DNA of 64,000 nucleotides from CAZLMW01 sp964560875. GTDB lineage: Bacteria; Myxococcota_A; UBA9042. A program made the position numbers and the translations under genes. Where the stretch lies: the NCBI GenBank assembly GCA_964560875.1, contig CAZLMW010000024.1, positions 1 through 64,000 on the forward strand, in the 5' to 3' direction. How positions within the stretch are numbered: the stretch's first letter is position 1; each line of letters opens with the position of its first letter. Of the stretch, positions 1-7,945 are shown piece after piece. The notes below the pieces were generated by a model. That model did not search any database, was not told where the DNA came from, and saw only the letters and a list, made by a program, of their open reading frames with translations.

Positions 1-367
1 TCCTGTCTCGCGCCACTGCCTGGCTACAGGAGCACGGGGTCCGCGTCCAGCGGGTCATGACCGACAACGGCAGTTGCTACAGAGCCCGCGAGTTCCGACA
101 ACTTGTGGCGGCGGGCGGCCTCAAGCACATCTACACGCGGCCCTACACGCCCCGCACCAATGGCAAGGCCGAACGCTTCATCCAAACGCTCATGCGTGAA
201 TGGGCCTACGGACGCATCTACGCCAGCTCTGACGCGCGGACCAGCTACCTCAAGTGTTGGCTCGACTACTACATCGCTTCCGGCTACACGGAGGAATCGG
301 CCACCGGCCGCCCATCGCCCGGATCGCCTCGCCTCACCGGAACAACGTGTTTGGTCTCAACACCTAG
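1..367 (+). pseudogene. IS481-type transposase, C-terminal part, frameshifted
   Basis: This is the end of a DDE transposase (rve integrase core) that enters from the left edge. Reading from base 3 gives a typical core with the second catalytic Asp in MTDNGS, then a YTPRTNGKAERF block carrying the catalytic Glu, then WLDYY. At about 271-275 the frame breaks. One missing A in the codon after TACTAC shifts the reading. In the next frame (from 275) the usual family ending resumes: RLHGGIGHRPPIAR, then NNVFGLNT and a TAG at 365-367. Without the shift, the first frame runs on as nonsense to 521. The copy is therefore probably inactive unless frameshifting occurs. The family assignment rests on the ending pattern; IS3-like alternatives are less likely. 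Confidence 0.85.
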
Positions 368-535
368 CCCACCCGGCTGGGATGCCGGTTCCGCGAGCAC
401 CTCAGCACGCCGTCGAGGTACTCCCGCTCCCGGCGTTTGCGACTCTTCTGAGTTGGTCGTCCCGGCACTACAATTCCGGGTAGCGATTCGTGTCGATCTG
501 GACGCGGCAGTCGTAGCGTGACCTTGCGCCGCCCG

Positions 536-907
536 TCAGCCGATCGAGACACCCGGTGCCGACACCAACCACCGAGTTCCACAGCCCGGGCAATACCACG
601 CGAGCCGCTGCCGTCGATCGGCCGGCGCCACGGGCAAAACCGCGAAGACGCGTCCACACCCCTTCTCACCGTCGCAGGCGGTCAGTTCGATTCCTCCGGC
701 AAGGACCCGAAGCCGTCGCACCTCTTCCCCCGTCATCTGCGCCGCCGGTGAGCCGATCAGATCAACTTCGGTGTCCAGACCATTGCAGTACTTGGCGACC
801 GTGTCGCGACTGATGCCCAGCTCCTTCGCGATCGCCGACTTCTTCCACCCTTGCAGATACAGTTCGCGGACCCTTCGGCGCGCGGGCTTTGAGAGCTTCG
901 CTGGCAT
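536..907 (-). CDS. small HTH protein with C-terminal zinc-binding motif
   Basis: A 123-aa protein. Residues about 7-45 form a helix-turn-helix like that of resolvases and transposase N-termini (ELYLQGWKKSAIAKELGISR followed by DTVAKY). The C-terminal half has a CDGEKGC pair and a later CPGCG pair, which together look like a zinc ribbon. I chose the ATG at 907 because GGGAG lies about 8 nt upstream; the ATG at 919 is an alternative. It is the last gene of a leftward group with the genes at 1020-2174 and 2316-2966, inside the putative integrative element. It probably binds DNA, as a regulator or recombination helper. No specific function is recognised. Confidence 0.6.
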   Translation of the reverse strand: MPAKLSKPARRRVRELYLQGWKKSAIAKELGISRDTVAKYCNGLDTEVDLIGSPAAQMTGEEVRRLRVLAGGIELTACDGEKGCGRVFAVLPVAPADRRQRLAWYCPGCGTRWLVSAPGVSIG

Positions 908-1019
908 CTGGTCTCCCATGGAACACCCAAAACGGGGGGCGCTACCTTCACATTTCCACGCGATTCTGCATTCTGGCGGCCCGCACGTACCCGCACAAAT
1001 CTGCGTGCTTCCGCATCGG

Positions 1020-2174
1020 CTAGCCACCGTCCTTCTCTGGCTTTGCGGTCGCTCGCAGCGCCGCCTGGATGACCTTCTGAAGGCGCGCTTGGGCCGCCCG
1101 CCTGTACCCCGGCGCCAGCTGCCACCCTGCGGCAACGCGCTTGAGATGGCCGGCGGCGGCCGTGCCATGGACGCGAAATGGCACCGTAACCACAGCGCGC
1201 TCCTTGGCGCCCGACCGCAGCACGAGGCTGGCGGTGTCGAAGATGCCCACGTCGATTTGCGACCAAACGTCGTGGAGGCCGAATGCTGCACAGCAGAAAT
1301 GTGCGGCGGCGCCGGGTTGCAGTCGCCCGATCGGCTGACCCTTGATCGTCGCTCGCAGGCGCGTCACATCGGCCCGAGTTGCCCTGATCCGCGCGCCTTT
1401 CTTTGTGGATTCGGTCGCGCCGTCAACGCCCGCAAGCGCAGCGGAAGCGTCGGCGATGATGATCTCGTGGTCTGGATGCTCGTTGCGTAAGTCGAACAGG
1501 AACACCAACTCGTCGGTGCCACCGTTGATCACGCAGTCGCGCACCGTGACCTTCAGCGCGCGGAAGCTCTGCTGGTAGATCCCGTACCCTCCGTCGCAGA
1601 TCGGGAGGTTTCGCGCGGCGGCTCCATACGGATGGAACCGAATCGCGTCAGGGATTGTCTCGCACCACAGCACGCAGTAGTTCAGCAGCTCACCGTCCGC
1701 CCGCCGCGCATCGTAGCGAAACCGGTAGAGGCACTCGCCGTTGGGTTGCTTTTCGCCGGTCTGAATCACCCGCCATAGCGCCGGTCTCGTCGACGTGTCG
1801 GTCTTCTGATCGACGGCGCGCCGGCCTTTCTCGAGGGCCTTTCGGTGCCGGCGGTCGGTGTCCCCGTCCTCGATCGGCGCGGGGATGGCGGTCGGGGAGG
1901 TCATACGCGCCGCCTGGGACGGGGTGAGCCATCGGCGGGCTCGGGCCAGGTTGATGATCGGGATGGCGTGCGTGCGAGCCAAGCGGTGGCCGACCGCGGA
2001 TTGGCGCTGCTTCTCGTTCATCTGGCCGCCCCGGGCCCAGACGTTGTCGCCCTTGAGCGCGATGAACAGGTCCCACTGGTCGCGCATGTCGACGAGCTCG
2101 TCGAAGACCGCCTCGGTGATCTCCTGGGTACCGGCCTGGGTGCGAGAACTGATCGCGAAGCAATGGGTGCGCAT
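1020..2174 (-). CDS. unknown 384-aa protein of the integrative element
   Basis: I do not recognise a family. The protein is soluble-looking, with no signal peptide or membrane segment. An acidic, helical N-terminal part (around TQEITEAVFDELVDMRDQWD) is followed by a region rich in Trp, Tyr and Cys (LLNYCVLWCETIPDAIRFHP) and a basic C-terminus. The ATG at 2174 is taken as start. The frame is open to a TTG at 2258 that lies inside the direct repeat at 2231-2267, so a longer start is possible. It lies between the HTH/zinc gene and the GIY-YIG-like gene on the same strand, probably in one transcription unit of the mobile element. Confidence 0.55.
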   Translation of the reverse strand: MRTHCFAISSRTQAGTQEITEAVFDELVDMRDQWDLFIALKGDNVWARGGQMNEKQRQSAVGHRLARTHAIPIINLARARRWLTPSQAARMTSPTAIPAPIEDGDTDRRHRKALEKGRRAVDQKTDTSTRPALWRVIQTGEKQPNGECLYRFRYDARRADGELLNYCVLWCETIPDAIRFHPYGAAARNLPICDGGYGIYQQSFRALKVTVRDCVINGGTDELVFLFDLRNEHPDHEIIIADASAALAGVDGATESTKKGARIRATRADVTRLRATIKGQPIGRLQPGAAAHFCCAAFGLHDVWSQIDVGIFDTASLVLRSGAKERAVVTVPFRVHGTAAAGHLKRVAAGWQLAPGYRRAAQARLQKVIQAALRATAKPEKDGG

Positions 2175-2230
2175 GGTCGATCCGGGCGCGTCGGCGAGGT
2201 TCGAGCACTTCCAGGGCGCGCAGAAGCAAC

Positions 2231-2267
2231 TGTACTCGCGCCGTTCTCCTATGCCCAACCTAAATGA
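2231..2267 (+). repeat. direct repeat copy 1 (37 nt, partner at 3538-3574)
   Basis: The first 22 bases are identical to 3538-3559 and begin TGTACTCGCGCC. After three mismatches an 8-base block (CAACCTAA) and a TGA are again shared. The two copies are in the same orientation and bracket the GIY-YIG-like and XRE genes. Function is unknown. Confidence 0.8.
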
Positions 2268-2315
2268 GCGCGGATGCTCGGACTCAACGATCGAACACGA
2301 CCGGCGCGCTTCCGA

Positions 2316-2966
2316 TCACCCGGCTCCCTTTCGACGGCGTCGCGCAGGCTTGTGGTCGGCCCGCCACGTCTTGAAGTCACTGAACTCCTGCTGGATGCGC
2401 GCGCTGCGCCGCTCGCGATAGCGTTTCGCCAGCTCGCCCAACTCTCTGGCGTCGTCGCGCGGCATAGCGGTGCGCAAGAGCGTGTACGTCACATGCGGGG
2501 CGTTGCAGGTTGGGTGCAGCCTGTTGCCGTAGTCGAGCGAGTCGACGTCGGTCACGGAGCCTTCGCTGTACAACGAGTCGAAGTCGCGGGCCTCCCAGGC
2601 CAGATACAGCGCGTGCCACTCGCCGATACGATCGCCACCCGGCCCGCTCTTCGCCGTCCTGGTCCGGTACAACTGGCGATGCAGCGCCTTGATGAGGTCC
2701 GCCTCGAGCTTCACCGCCTCCTCCTTGTCCGAGGTCCAGTGCAGCACGCACATGTGGTCGTACCCTTTCGCACCGCGGTGGCCGATGAGGCGGCGCTCGG
2801 GCCATGAGCTCCTGCCGATGTAGAACTCGACGGCCTCGTGCTTGAAGTCCTTCGCGACTGTCACCATCTTCTCCAGCAGCAGCCGCCAGTGAGGTCGGCA
2901 CCGGGTTCTGCTGTCCGCGGCAACCCTTCGGTCGCAGTCGGGGTGCCGGCAACGAGGGTCGAACAT
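2316..2966 (-). CDS. GIY-YIG-like nuclease domain protein with N-terminal zinc motif
   Basis: A 216-aa protein. Residues 1-28 carry a Cys/His cluster (CRHPDCDRR followed by CRPHW) that could bind zinc. Residues about 47-110 resemble a GIY-YIG nuclease core: FYIG, then WPERRLIGHR with the expected Arg and His, then a helix KLEADLIKAL carrying the expected metal-binding Glu. The first motif reads VEF rather than GIY, so activity is uncertain. The basic C-terminal tail (ARRRRKGAG) could contact DNA. The start has a good GGAGG 4 nt upstream. It is transcribed divergently from the XRE gene across a short AT-rich gap with a palindrome. Likely a DNA-processing or homing-type protein of the mobile element (inference). 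Confidence 0.55.
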   Translation of the reverse strand: MFDPRCRHPDCDRRVAADSRTRCRPHWRLLLEKMVTVAKDFKHEAVEFYIGRSSWPERRLIGHRGAKGYDHMCVLHWTSDKEEAVKLEADLIKALHRQLYRTRTAKSGPGGDRIGEWHALYLAWEARDFDSLYSEGSVTDVDSLDYGNRLHPTCNAPHVTYTLLRTAMPRDDARELGELAKRYRERRSARIQQEFSDFKTWRADHKPARRRRKGAG

Positions 2967-3000
2967 GGTGCCTCCGGGGCTGATGTACGCGTATTCGCTA

Positions 3001-3016
3001 TAGAGAAATTACTCTA
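3001..3016. promoter_or_regulatory. candidate operator palindrome in divergent promoter region
   Basis: TAGAG, a 6-nt AT-rich spacer, then CTCTA: a 5+5 inverted repeat in the 74-nt gap between the GIY-YIG-like gene and the XRE regulator. It is the only AT-rich patch there. The position suits autoregulation by the XRE protein. This is inferred from position and symmetry only. Confidence 0.45.
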
Positions 3017-3040
3017 GACCCCCGCCGCTAGCGTGTCGAC

Positions 3041-3367
3041 ATGGATGCGCAGGCGGTCGCCATCGCCAACCTCAAATCCGCAGCGAGAGCGCGCGGGATG
3101 ACGATGCAGAGGCTGGCCGACGCCGCGGCGGTCTCCGGTGGCTACCTGTCCGAGATCCTCGCCGGGAAGAAGTCCCCGACAATCCGTACGCTGATGCGGC
3201 TTTCCGCGGCGCTCGACCTCGAGGTCATCGACCTGTTTCGCCGCGATCTCCCCGATCGCTTGGCAGCCAAGCCTGCCGAACGGCCACGGTGGCGCACTCC
3301 AGCGACGCTTGAGCCCAGGGCGAACCCGGCCCCGCAGAACGCGCCCACGACGAACAAGGACGCTTGA
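3041..3367 (+). CDS. XRE-family transcriptional regulator
   Basis: A 108-aa protein. Residues about 8-65 form a lambda-repressor/Cro-type HTH: ARGMTMQRLADAAAVSGGYL followed by SEILAGKKSPTIRTLMRLSA, with the next helix ALDLEVIDLF. The C-terminal 40 residues are Pro/Ala-rich and probably disordered. It reads divergently from the accessory genes to its left and lies upstream of the excisionase and integrase, the usual place for an immunity or element-control repressor. The likely binding site is the palindrome at 3001-3016. No strong Shine-Dalgarno precedes the ATG. Confidence 0.8.
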   Translation: MDAQAVAIANLKSAARARGMTMQRLADAAAVSGGYLSEILAGKKSPTIRTLMRLSAALDLEVIDLFRRDLPDRLAAKPAERPRWRTPATLEPRANPAPQNAPTTNKDA

Positions 3368-3523
3368 TCGCCACCCCCTGCGCTGGGGCGTCGTGGACCG
3401 GGTGTTCCCCACGTCAGTTCGAAAGACCTACTGCATGCCCGTGGTGCCAATGACTTGATCATGTGGCGCTGAAGGCGTCTGCCAGATCCGGCCTGTCTGC
3501 GACGCTGAAGCGCTAAGGGGGTG

Positions 3524-3537
3524 GGCATGTAAATGCC
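3524..3537. repeat. small inverted repeat
   Basis: GGCAT and ATGCC are separated by four bases. It sits one base before the larger inverted repeat at 3539-3585. Function is unknown; it could be part of a recombinase or excisionase site. Confidence 0.4.
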
Positions 3538-3574
3538 TGTACTCGCGCCGTTCTCCTATCAGCAACCTAACTGA
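3538..3574 (+). repeat. direct repeat copy 2 (partner at 2231-2267)
   Basis: Same 22-base start as the copy at 2231, then a shared CAACCTAA and TGA. Unlike copy 1, it forms the left arm and loop of the inverted repeat 3539-3585. Confidence 0.8.
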
Positions 3575-3585
3575 CGGCCGAGTAC
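3539..3585. repeat. long inverted repeat (12-bp stem with one bulge)
   Basis: Left arm GTACTCG, one extra C, then GCCGT. Right arm ACGGC then CGAGTAC at 3574-3585. The loop is about 22 nt. There is no T-run, so a terminator is unlikely; a protein-binding or recombination site is more plausible given the neighbouring xis and int. Confidence 0.55.
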
Positions 3586-3688
3586 TCCCCAACGCCGATC
3601 TCAGACTCCCAGCCCGATCATCGACGCCGTCCGCGTGCGACTGGCAGACCATGTTCGGAGGCCCCGAGACGGTCTCCAAGGAGGCGTC

Positions 3689-3922
3689 ATGCGCACGGGC
3701 ACGAACGAGACAGCGAAGACGGCGTCCGGGGACCTCCCGGTGTTGCTCACGGTGAAGCAAGTCGCGACGTTCCTCGCGGTGTCCGAGAAGATGATCTACG
3801 GCCTGGTCGAGCGACGGGCGATCCCCCACTACAAGGTCAGCAATCGCGTGCGCTTCGACCGCGACGAACTGCTACAGTGGCTGGCGGAAAACCGGGTACC
3901 GACGATGGAGTCATCGTCATGA
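3689..3922 (+). CDS. excisionase-like HTH protein
   Basis: A 77-aa protein with a MerR/Xis-type helix-turn-helix (HTH_17). The signature is VKQVATFLAVSEKMIYGLVE, then RRAIPHYKVSNRVRFDRDEL and LQWLAE. The ATG at 3689 is chosen because GGAGG lies 4 nt upstream. The last codons overlap the integrase start (ATGA), so the two are translationally coupled. Such proteins direct excision by bending DNA for the partner integrase; here that role is inferred from family and position. The Ser-rich end (TMESSS) has no known role. Confidence 0.8.
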   Translation: MRTGTNETAKTASGDLPVLLTVKQVATFLAVSEKMIYGLVERRAIPHYKVSNRVRFDRDELLQWLAENRVPTMESSS

Positions 3923-4956
3923 CAACCCGGAAGATCGGGGGCCACTGGTGGGTGGATTTTCGCTACGAGCGCAAGCGCATCCGCCGCAAGAGCCCCGTCA
4001 ACACCAAGCGCGGCGCTGCCGACTACGAGTGCGTCCTGCGGCAACGGTTGCTGCGGGGCGAGCCCGTCGACGGCCGCAAGGAGCAGGAAAAGAAGATGCC
4101 GACGTTCGCGGACTTCAGCACGGAGTTCATGGACGTCTACGCCACAACCAACAACAAGCCGAGCGAGCGCTTCAACAAGCGGCGAGTCCTCGACCTTCAT
4201 CTACTGCCGCACTTCGGGAAGATGAAGCTGGACGCGATCGGCGTTCGGCATGTCGAGGCGTTCAAGGCCGCGCAACTCAAGGGTGGGTACGCGGCCAAGA
4301 CCATCAACAACCGGCTCACCATTCTGCGCAAGACCCTCGCCTGCGCCCACGAGTGGGAGCTCATCGCAGCGATCCCCAAGATCAAGTGGCTCAAGGTGCC
4401 ACCGCCCAAGTTCGACTTTTTCGTGTCAGAGGAGGGCGAGCGCCTCATGGCCGCGGCGACGGGCCAGGACAAGGTGATGATCATCGCCGGGCTCAAGCTG
4501 GGTCTGCGGCGTGGCGAGCTGATGGCGCTGCACTGGTCGGATGTCGATCTGAAGGCCAGCAAGGTGCATATCCGCCACAACGTCTGGAAGGGCATCATCG
4601 GCACGCCCAAGGGCGGCGGGATGCGCACGCTACCGATGTCGCCGCAGCTTCGGAGGGCGCTCAGCGGTCATCGGCACCTGCGCGGCGAGCTGGTGTTCTG
4701 CCAGGACGATGGGTCGATGCTCACCGACGGGCAGATGAACCCGATCGTCGGCCGCGTCTGCAAACGGGCACGACTTCGGCATGCGTCATGGCACGTGCTG
4801 CGGCACTCGTTCGCGTCGCAGCTGGTGATGAAGGGCGTGCCGCTGAAGGTGGTCCAGGAGCTGCTCGGTCACGCGACCATCGACATGACCATGCGGTACG
4901 CGCACCTGGCACCGGAGTCACGCATCGAAGCCGTGGCGCTGTTGGACGTGGGCTGA
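3919..4956 (+). CDS. tyrosine recombinase / integrase
   Basis: A 345-aa phage-type integrase. The N-terminal part (about 1-55) resembles an arm-binding domain (GGHWWVDFRYERKRIRRKSP). A SAM-like core-binding domain covers about 60-165. The catalytic domain shows the first Arg in LGLRRGELMALHWSD, HxxR in WHVLRHSFAS, the second His in LLGHATIDMTMRYAH and the nucleophilic Tyr in the same block. All key residues are present, so it is probably active. The start at 3919 overlaps the excisionase stop. It ends 150 nt before the 3' end of tRNA-Ala and points at it, the standard arrangement for integration into a tRNA gene. Confidence 0.93.
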   Translation: MTTRKIGGHWWVDFRYERKRIRRKSPVNTKRGAADYECVLRQRLLRGEPVDGRKEQEKKMPTFADFSTEFMDVYATTNNKPSERFNKRRVLDLHLLPHFGKMKLDAIGVRHVEAFKAAQLKGGYAAKTINNRLTILRKTLACAHEWELIAAIPKIKWLKVPPPKFDFFVSEEGERLMAAATGQDKVMIIAGLKLGLRRGELMALHWSDVDLKASKVHIRHNVWKGIIGTPKGGGMRTLPMSPQLRRALSGHRHLRGELVFCQDDGSMLTDGQMNPIVGRVCKRARLRHASWHVLRHSFASQLVMKGVPLKVVQELLGHATIDMTMRYAHLAPESRIEAVALLDVG

Positions 4957-5106
4957 CTCGTGTCGCTGTTGAGTGTGCGCTGAAGCGCGGGGGCTCTCGG
5001 GCAACCGCCGCCAAAACCGACTCGACCCGCCGCTTTTGTTGGGCACTATATGGGCACCAACGAGGCGACGGGTCGGTAAGTTGTCGGAATCAGAAGATTA
5101 TTCGGG

Positions 5107-5179
<73 letters not shown>

Positions 5180-5408
5180 GGTGATCTGGACGCCGGTAGG
5201 TTTGACCGGTGTCGAGGCGCGGCTAATTAGCACCGCCCCGGCCGAAGCGCAACCCCTTTGGGTGCACGAACAGGACCGGTGGTTCAGGGCTTTTTTCGCG
5301 ATTGACGGCGATTGACCGTTTCCCTACCATCCGCGCCCCTTTCCAGCACGGACCTGCGATTAGCTCACCCAACGGGCAAATAGGCGGGCGTTGCGAGGAG
5401 CGTGACGG

Positions 5409-5825
5409 ATGACGAATGCCAGCGAGCGCGTGAGCACCGACGGCGTGGAACGACGCAAAGCGCAACGAGTATCCGTCGAGATCTTCGTCCGCGAACGCGA
5501 CGGCGAGCGCCTCTTCGTGCATCCCGCGACGAACCTCTCAGCGTGCGGCATCTTCCTGGAGAGCCACTCTTATTCGCAGCGGAACGCAATCGAGCGCAAG
5601 TTCATGGACTTGGAGTTCGAGCTGCCCGACACAAAGACGGAAGTCCAGGTGCGCGGCGAAGTGATCGGCAGCCGGCGCGTCCGCGGGTACAGCCACGGTC
5701 TCGCCATCGCGTTCGTCGACATCAGCGAGCAGACGCAGCAGGCCATCGCCACGTACGTCACCAATCGGCTCGCGGACGGCGCAAGCGTCGGTCCGAGCAA
5801 CGAAGCCGCGCCCACCGAGATCTAA
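5409..5825 (+). CDS. PilZ-domain protein
   Basis: A 138-aa single-domain PilZ protein, a family that binds cyclic di-GMP. The ligand motifs are visible: RRKAQR near residue 17 (RxxxR) and NLSACGIFLE near 45 (the N/DxSxxG motif). The domain continues to about 115 (YSHGLAIAFVDISEQTQQAI); the tail is short and probably disordered. It is the first gene outside the element, past the tRNA. It probably responds to c-di-GMP, but the target cannot be told from the sequence; mtnP downstream is unlikely to be related. Confidence 0.85.
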   Translation: MTNASERVSTDGVERRKAQRVSVEIFVRERDGERLFVHPATNLSACGIFLESHSYSQRNAIERKFMDLEFELPDTKTEVQVRGEVIGSRRVRGYSHGLAIAFVDISEQTQQAIATYVTNRLADGASVGPSNEAAPTEI

Positions 5826-5912
5826 CCGGCGGCGTGGTGCTGCGCGCGGCGACACCAATCCTTCACCCTGCGCACAACATCCCCAACCGGGGCCCAACCC
5901 GAGCAATTCCCC

Positions 5913-6770
<858 letters not shown>

Positions 6771-6815
6771 CGACTCGCCGGACCCGTCGCCGGCACCTTC
6801 CACCCAGGAGCAACC

Positions 6816-7733
6816 ATGTCCGTTCTCGTGATCGGCTCAATGGCGTACGACAGCGTCGAAACCGCCGAAGCCAAAGCCGAACGTGCCCTTGGCGGATCTG
6901 CCACGTATTTCTCCGTAGCCTCGTCGCTGTTTGCGCGCACCAATATCGTCGCAGTCGTCGGCGAAGACTTCGATCCTGGCGATCTGCAGCGACTGAAAGC
7001 CCGCGACATCGGTCTCGAAGGTGTCCAGCAGCTCGACGGGCGAACATTTCGGTGGGGCGGCCGCTACAGCCGATATTTCGAAACGCGCGAGACTCTGTTC
7101 ACCGAGCTCAACGTGTTCGACCGCTTCGATCCGGAGGTGCCGGAGTCCGACCGGACACCCGACGTCCTCTTCCTCGCCAACATCCACCCGAGCCTGCAGC
7201 TCAAGGTCCTCGACCAGGTGGAACGTCCGCGCATCGTGGCGCTCGACACCATGAACTTCTGGATCGCCGGCGAGCGAGCCGACCTGGACAAGGTGCTGCG
7301 TCGGGTCGATTTGCTGATGATCAACGACGAAGAGGCATTTCAGCTGTCGGGCATCGGAAACCTGCGCAAAGCGGCTGAACGCATTCTCGACATGGGCCCG
7401 CGGGCGCTCGTCGTCAAGCGCGGAGAGCACGGTGCCTGGCTCGTCGATCATGACGGCGTCACGCTCGTTCCCGCGGTCCCGCTCGGCCATGTAGTCGACC
7501 CGACCGGCGCGGGCGATTCGTTCGCTGGTGGCTTTTCCGGCTACCTTGCTTCGGCGTCCTCCCTCGATCGACGCACGCTCACGTCCGCGATTGTGGCCGG
7601 CACGCTGTGCGCCTCGTTCTGCGTCCAGGGCTTCTCCGTCGACCGGCTCGAGCGGGTCAGCCGCGACGACCTTCGCGAACGCCACACCATGCTCCAAGCT
7701 TCGGTCAGCGACGTGGCCTGCGACGGATTGTAG
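6816..7733 (+). CDS. PfkB-family carbohydrate/nucleoside kinase
   Basis: A 305-aa PfkB (ribokinase) family kinase. N-terminal signature LGGSATYFSVASSLFA (substrate side); C-terminal signature DPTGAGDSFAGGFSGYLA with the catalytic Asp of GAGD. LMINDEEAFQLSG is the usual conserved block before the ATP site. The substrate cannot be decided from sequence. Adjacency to mtnP suggests a purine nucleoside or a ribose derivative from methylthioadenosine recycling (inference). The start has GGAG about 9 nt upstream. Confidence 0.85.
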   Translation: MSVLVIGSMAYDSVETAEAKAERALGGSATYFSVASSLFARTNIVAVVGEDFDPGDLQRLKARDIGLEGVQQLDGRTFRWGGRYSRYFETRETLFTELNVFDRFDPEVPESDRTPDVLFLANIHPSLQLKVLDQVERPRIVALDTMNFWIAGERADLDKVLRRVDLLMINDEEAFQLSGIGNLRKAAERILDMGPRALVVKRGEHGAWLVDHDGVTLVPAVPLGHVVDPTGAGDSFAGGFSGYLASASSLDRRTLTSAIVAGTLCASFCVQGFSVDRLERVSRDDLRERHTMLQASVSDVACDGL

Positions 7734-7743
7734 TGGTCCGATT

Positions 7744-7933
7744 CTGGAGTCGTGATGAGTTGTCGGCGCTACGTCGAGCCACTAGCTTTCATTTGCAAGG
7801 GGCCTCGCGGTGGAGGCCCCCCGGCCCACGTTGTTTCGCCGCAAGGGGCGTCGTTTTCGTGCCTCACCCCAACCTCCGCTGCGCGGCTGTATCTCGTTGC
7901 CGTCAACTGATCGTTTCCACGGCAGCGAGACAC
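7744..7933 (+). repeat. 190-nt dispersed intergenic repeat, copy A
   Basis: It fills almost the whole gap between the PfkB gene and psd. The reverse complement of 40251-40440 matches it along its full 190 nt. The core 7846-7898 (53 nt) is identical in both copies; the flanks share roughly four bases in five, estimated by eye. It contains a perfect GC hairpin at 7799-7820. It has no conserved long reading frame of its own and is placed in opposite orientations relative to neighbouring genes in the two copies, so it behaves as a mobile or structured repeat rather than a gene part. Confidence 0.85.
7799..7820. terminator. GC hairpin within repeat copy A
   Basis: GGGGCCTC, loop GCGGTG, GAGGCCCC: an 8-bp perfect stem downstream of the PfkB gene. 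It lacks a T-run, so it is only a possible transcription end. The other repeat copy keeps the hairpin (40363-40386, 9 bp) with a different 6-nt loop. Confidence 0.4.
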
Positions 7934-7945
7934 CAGGAGCACGAC

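Larger units (their letters stand above)
3368..3688. other. 321-nt non-coding gap with repeats, upstream of xis
   Basis: No convincing gene here. The stretch holds a small inverted repeat at 3524-3537, the second copy of the direct repeat at 3538-3574, and a long inverted repeat at 3539-3585. The clustering next to xis/int suggests a recombination or regulatory site. Confidence 0.5.

Noticed and set aside
3428..3829. Minus-strand frame sharing IGERREY with the frame upstream of the gene at 1020-2174
   Set aside because: The shared peptide is only the translation of the 37-nt direct repeat; the rest overlaps xis and has no homology I recognise.
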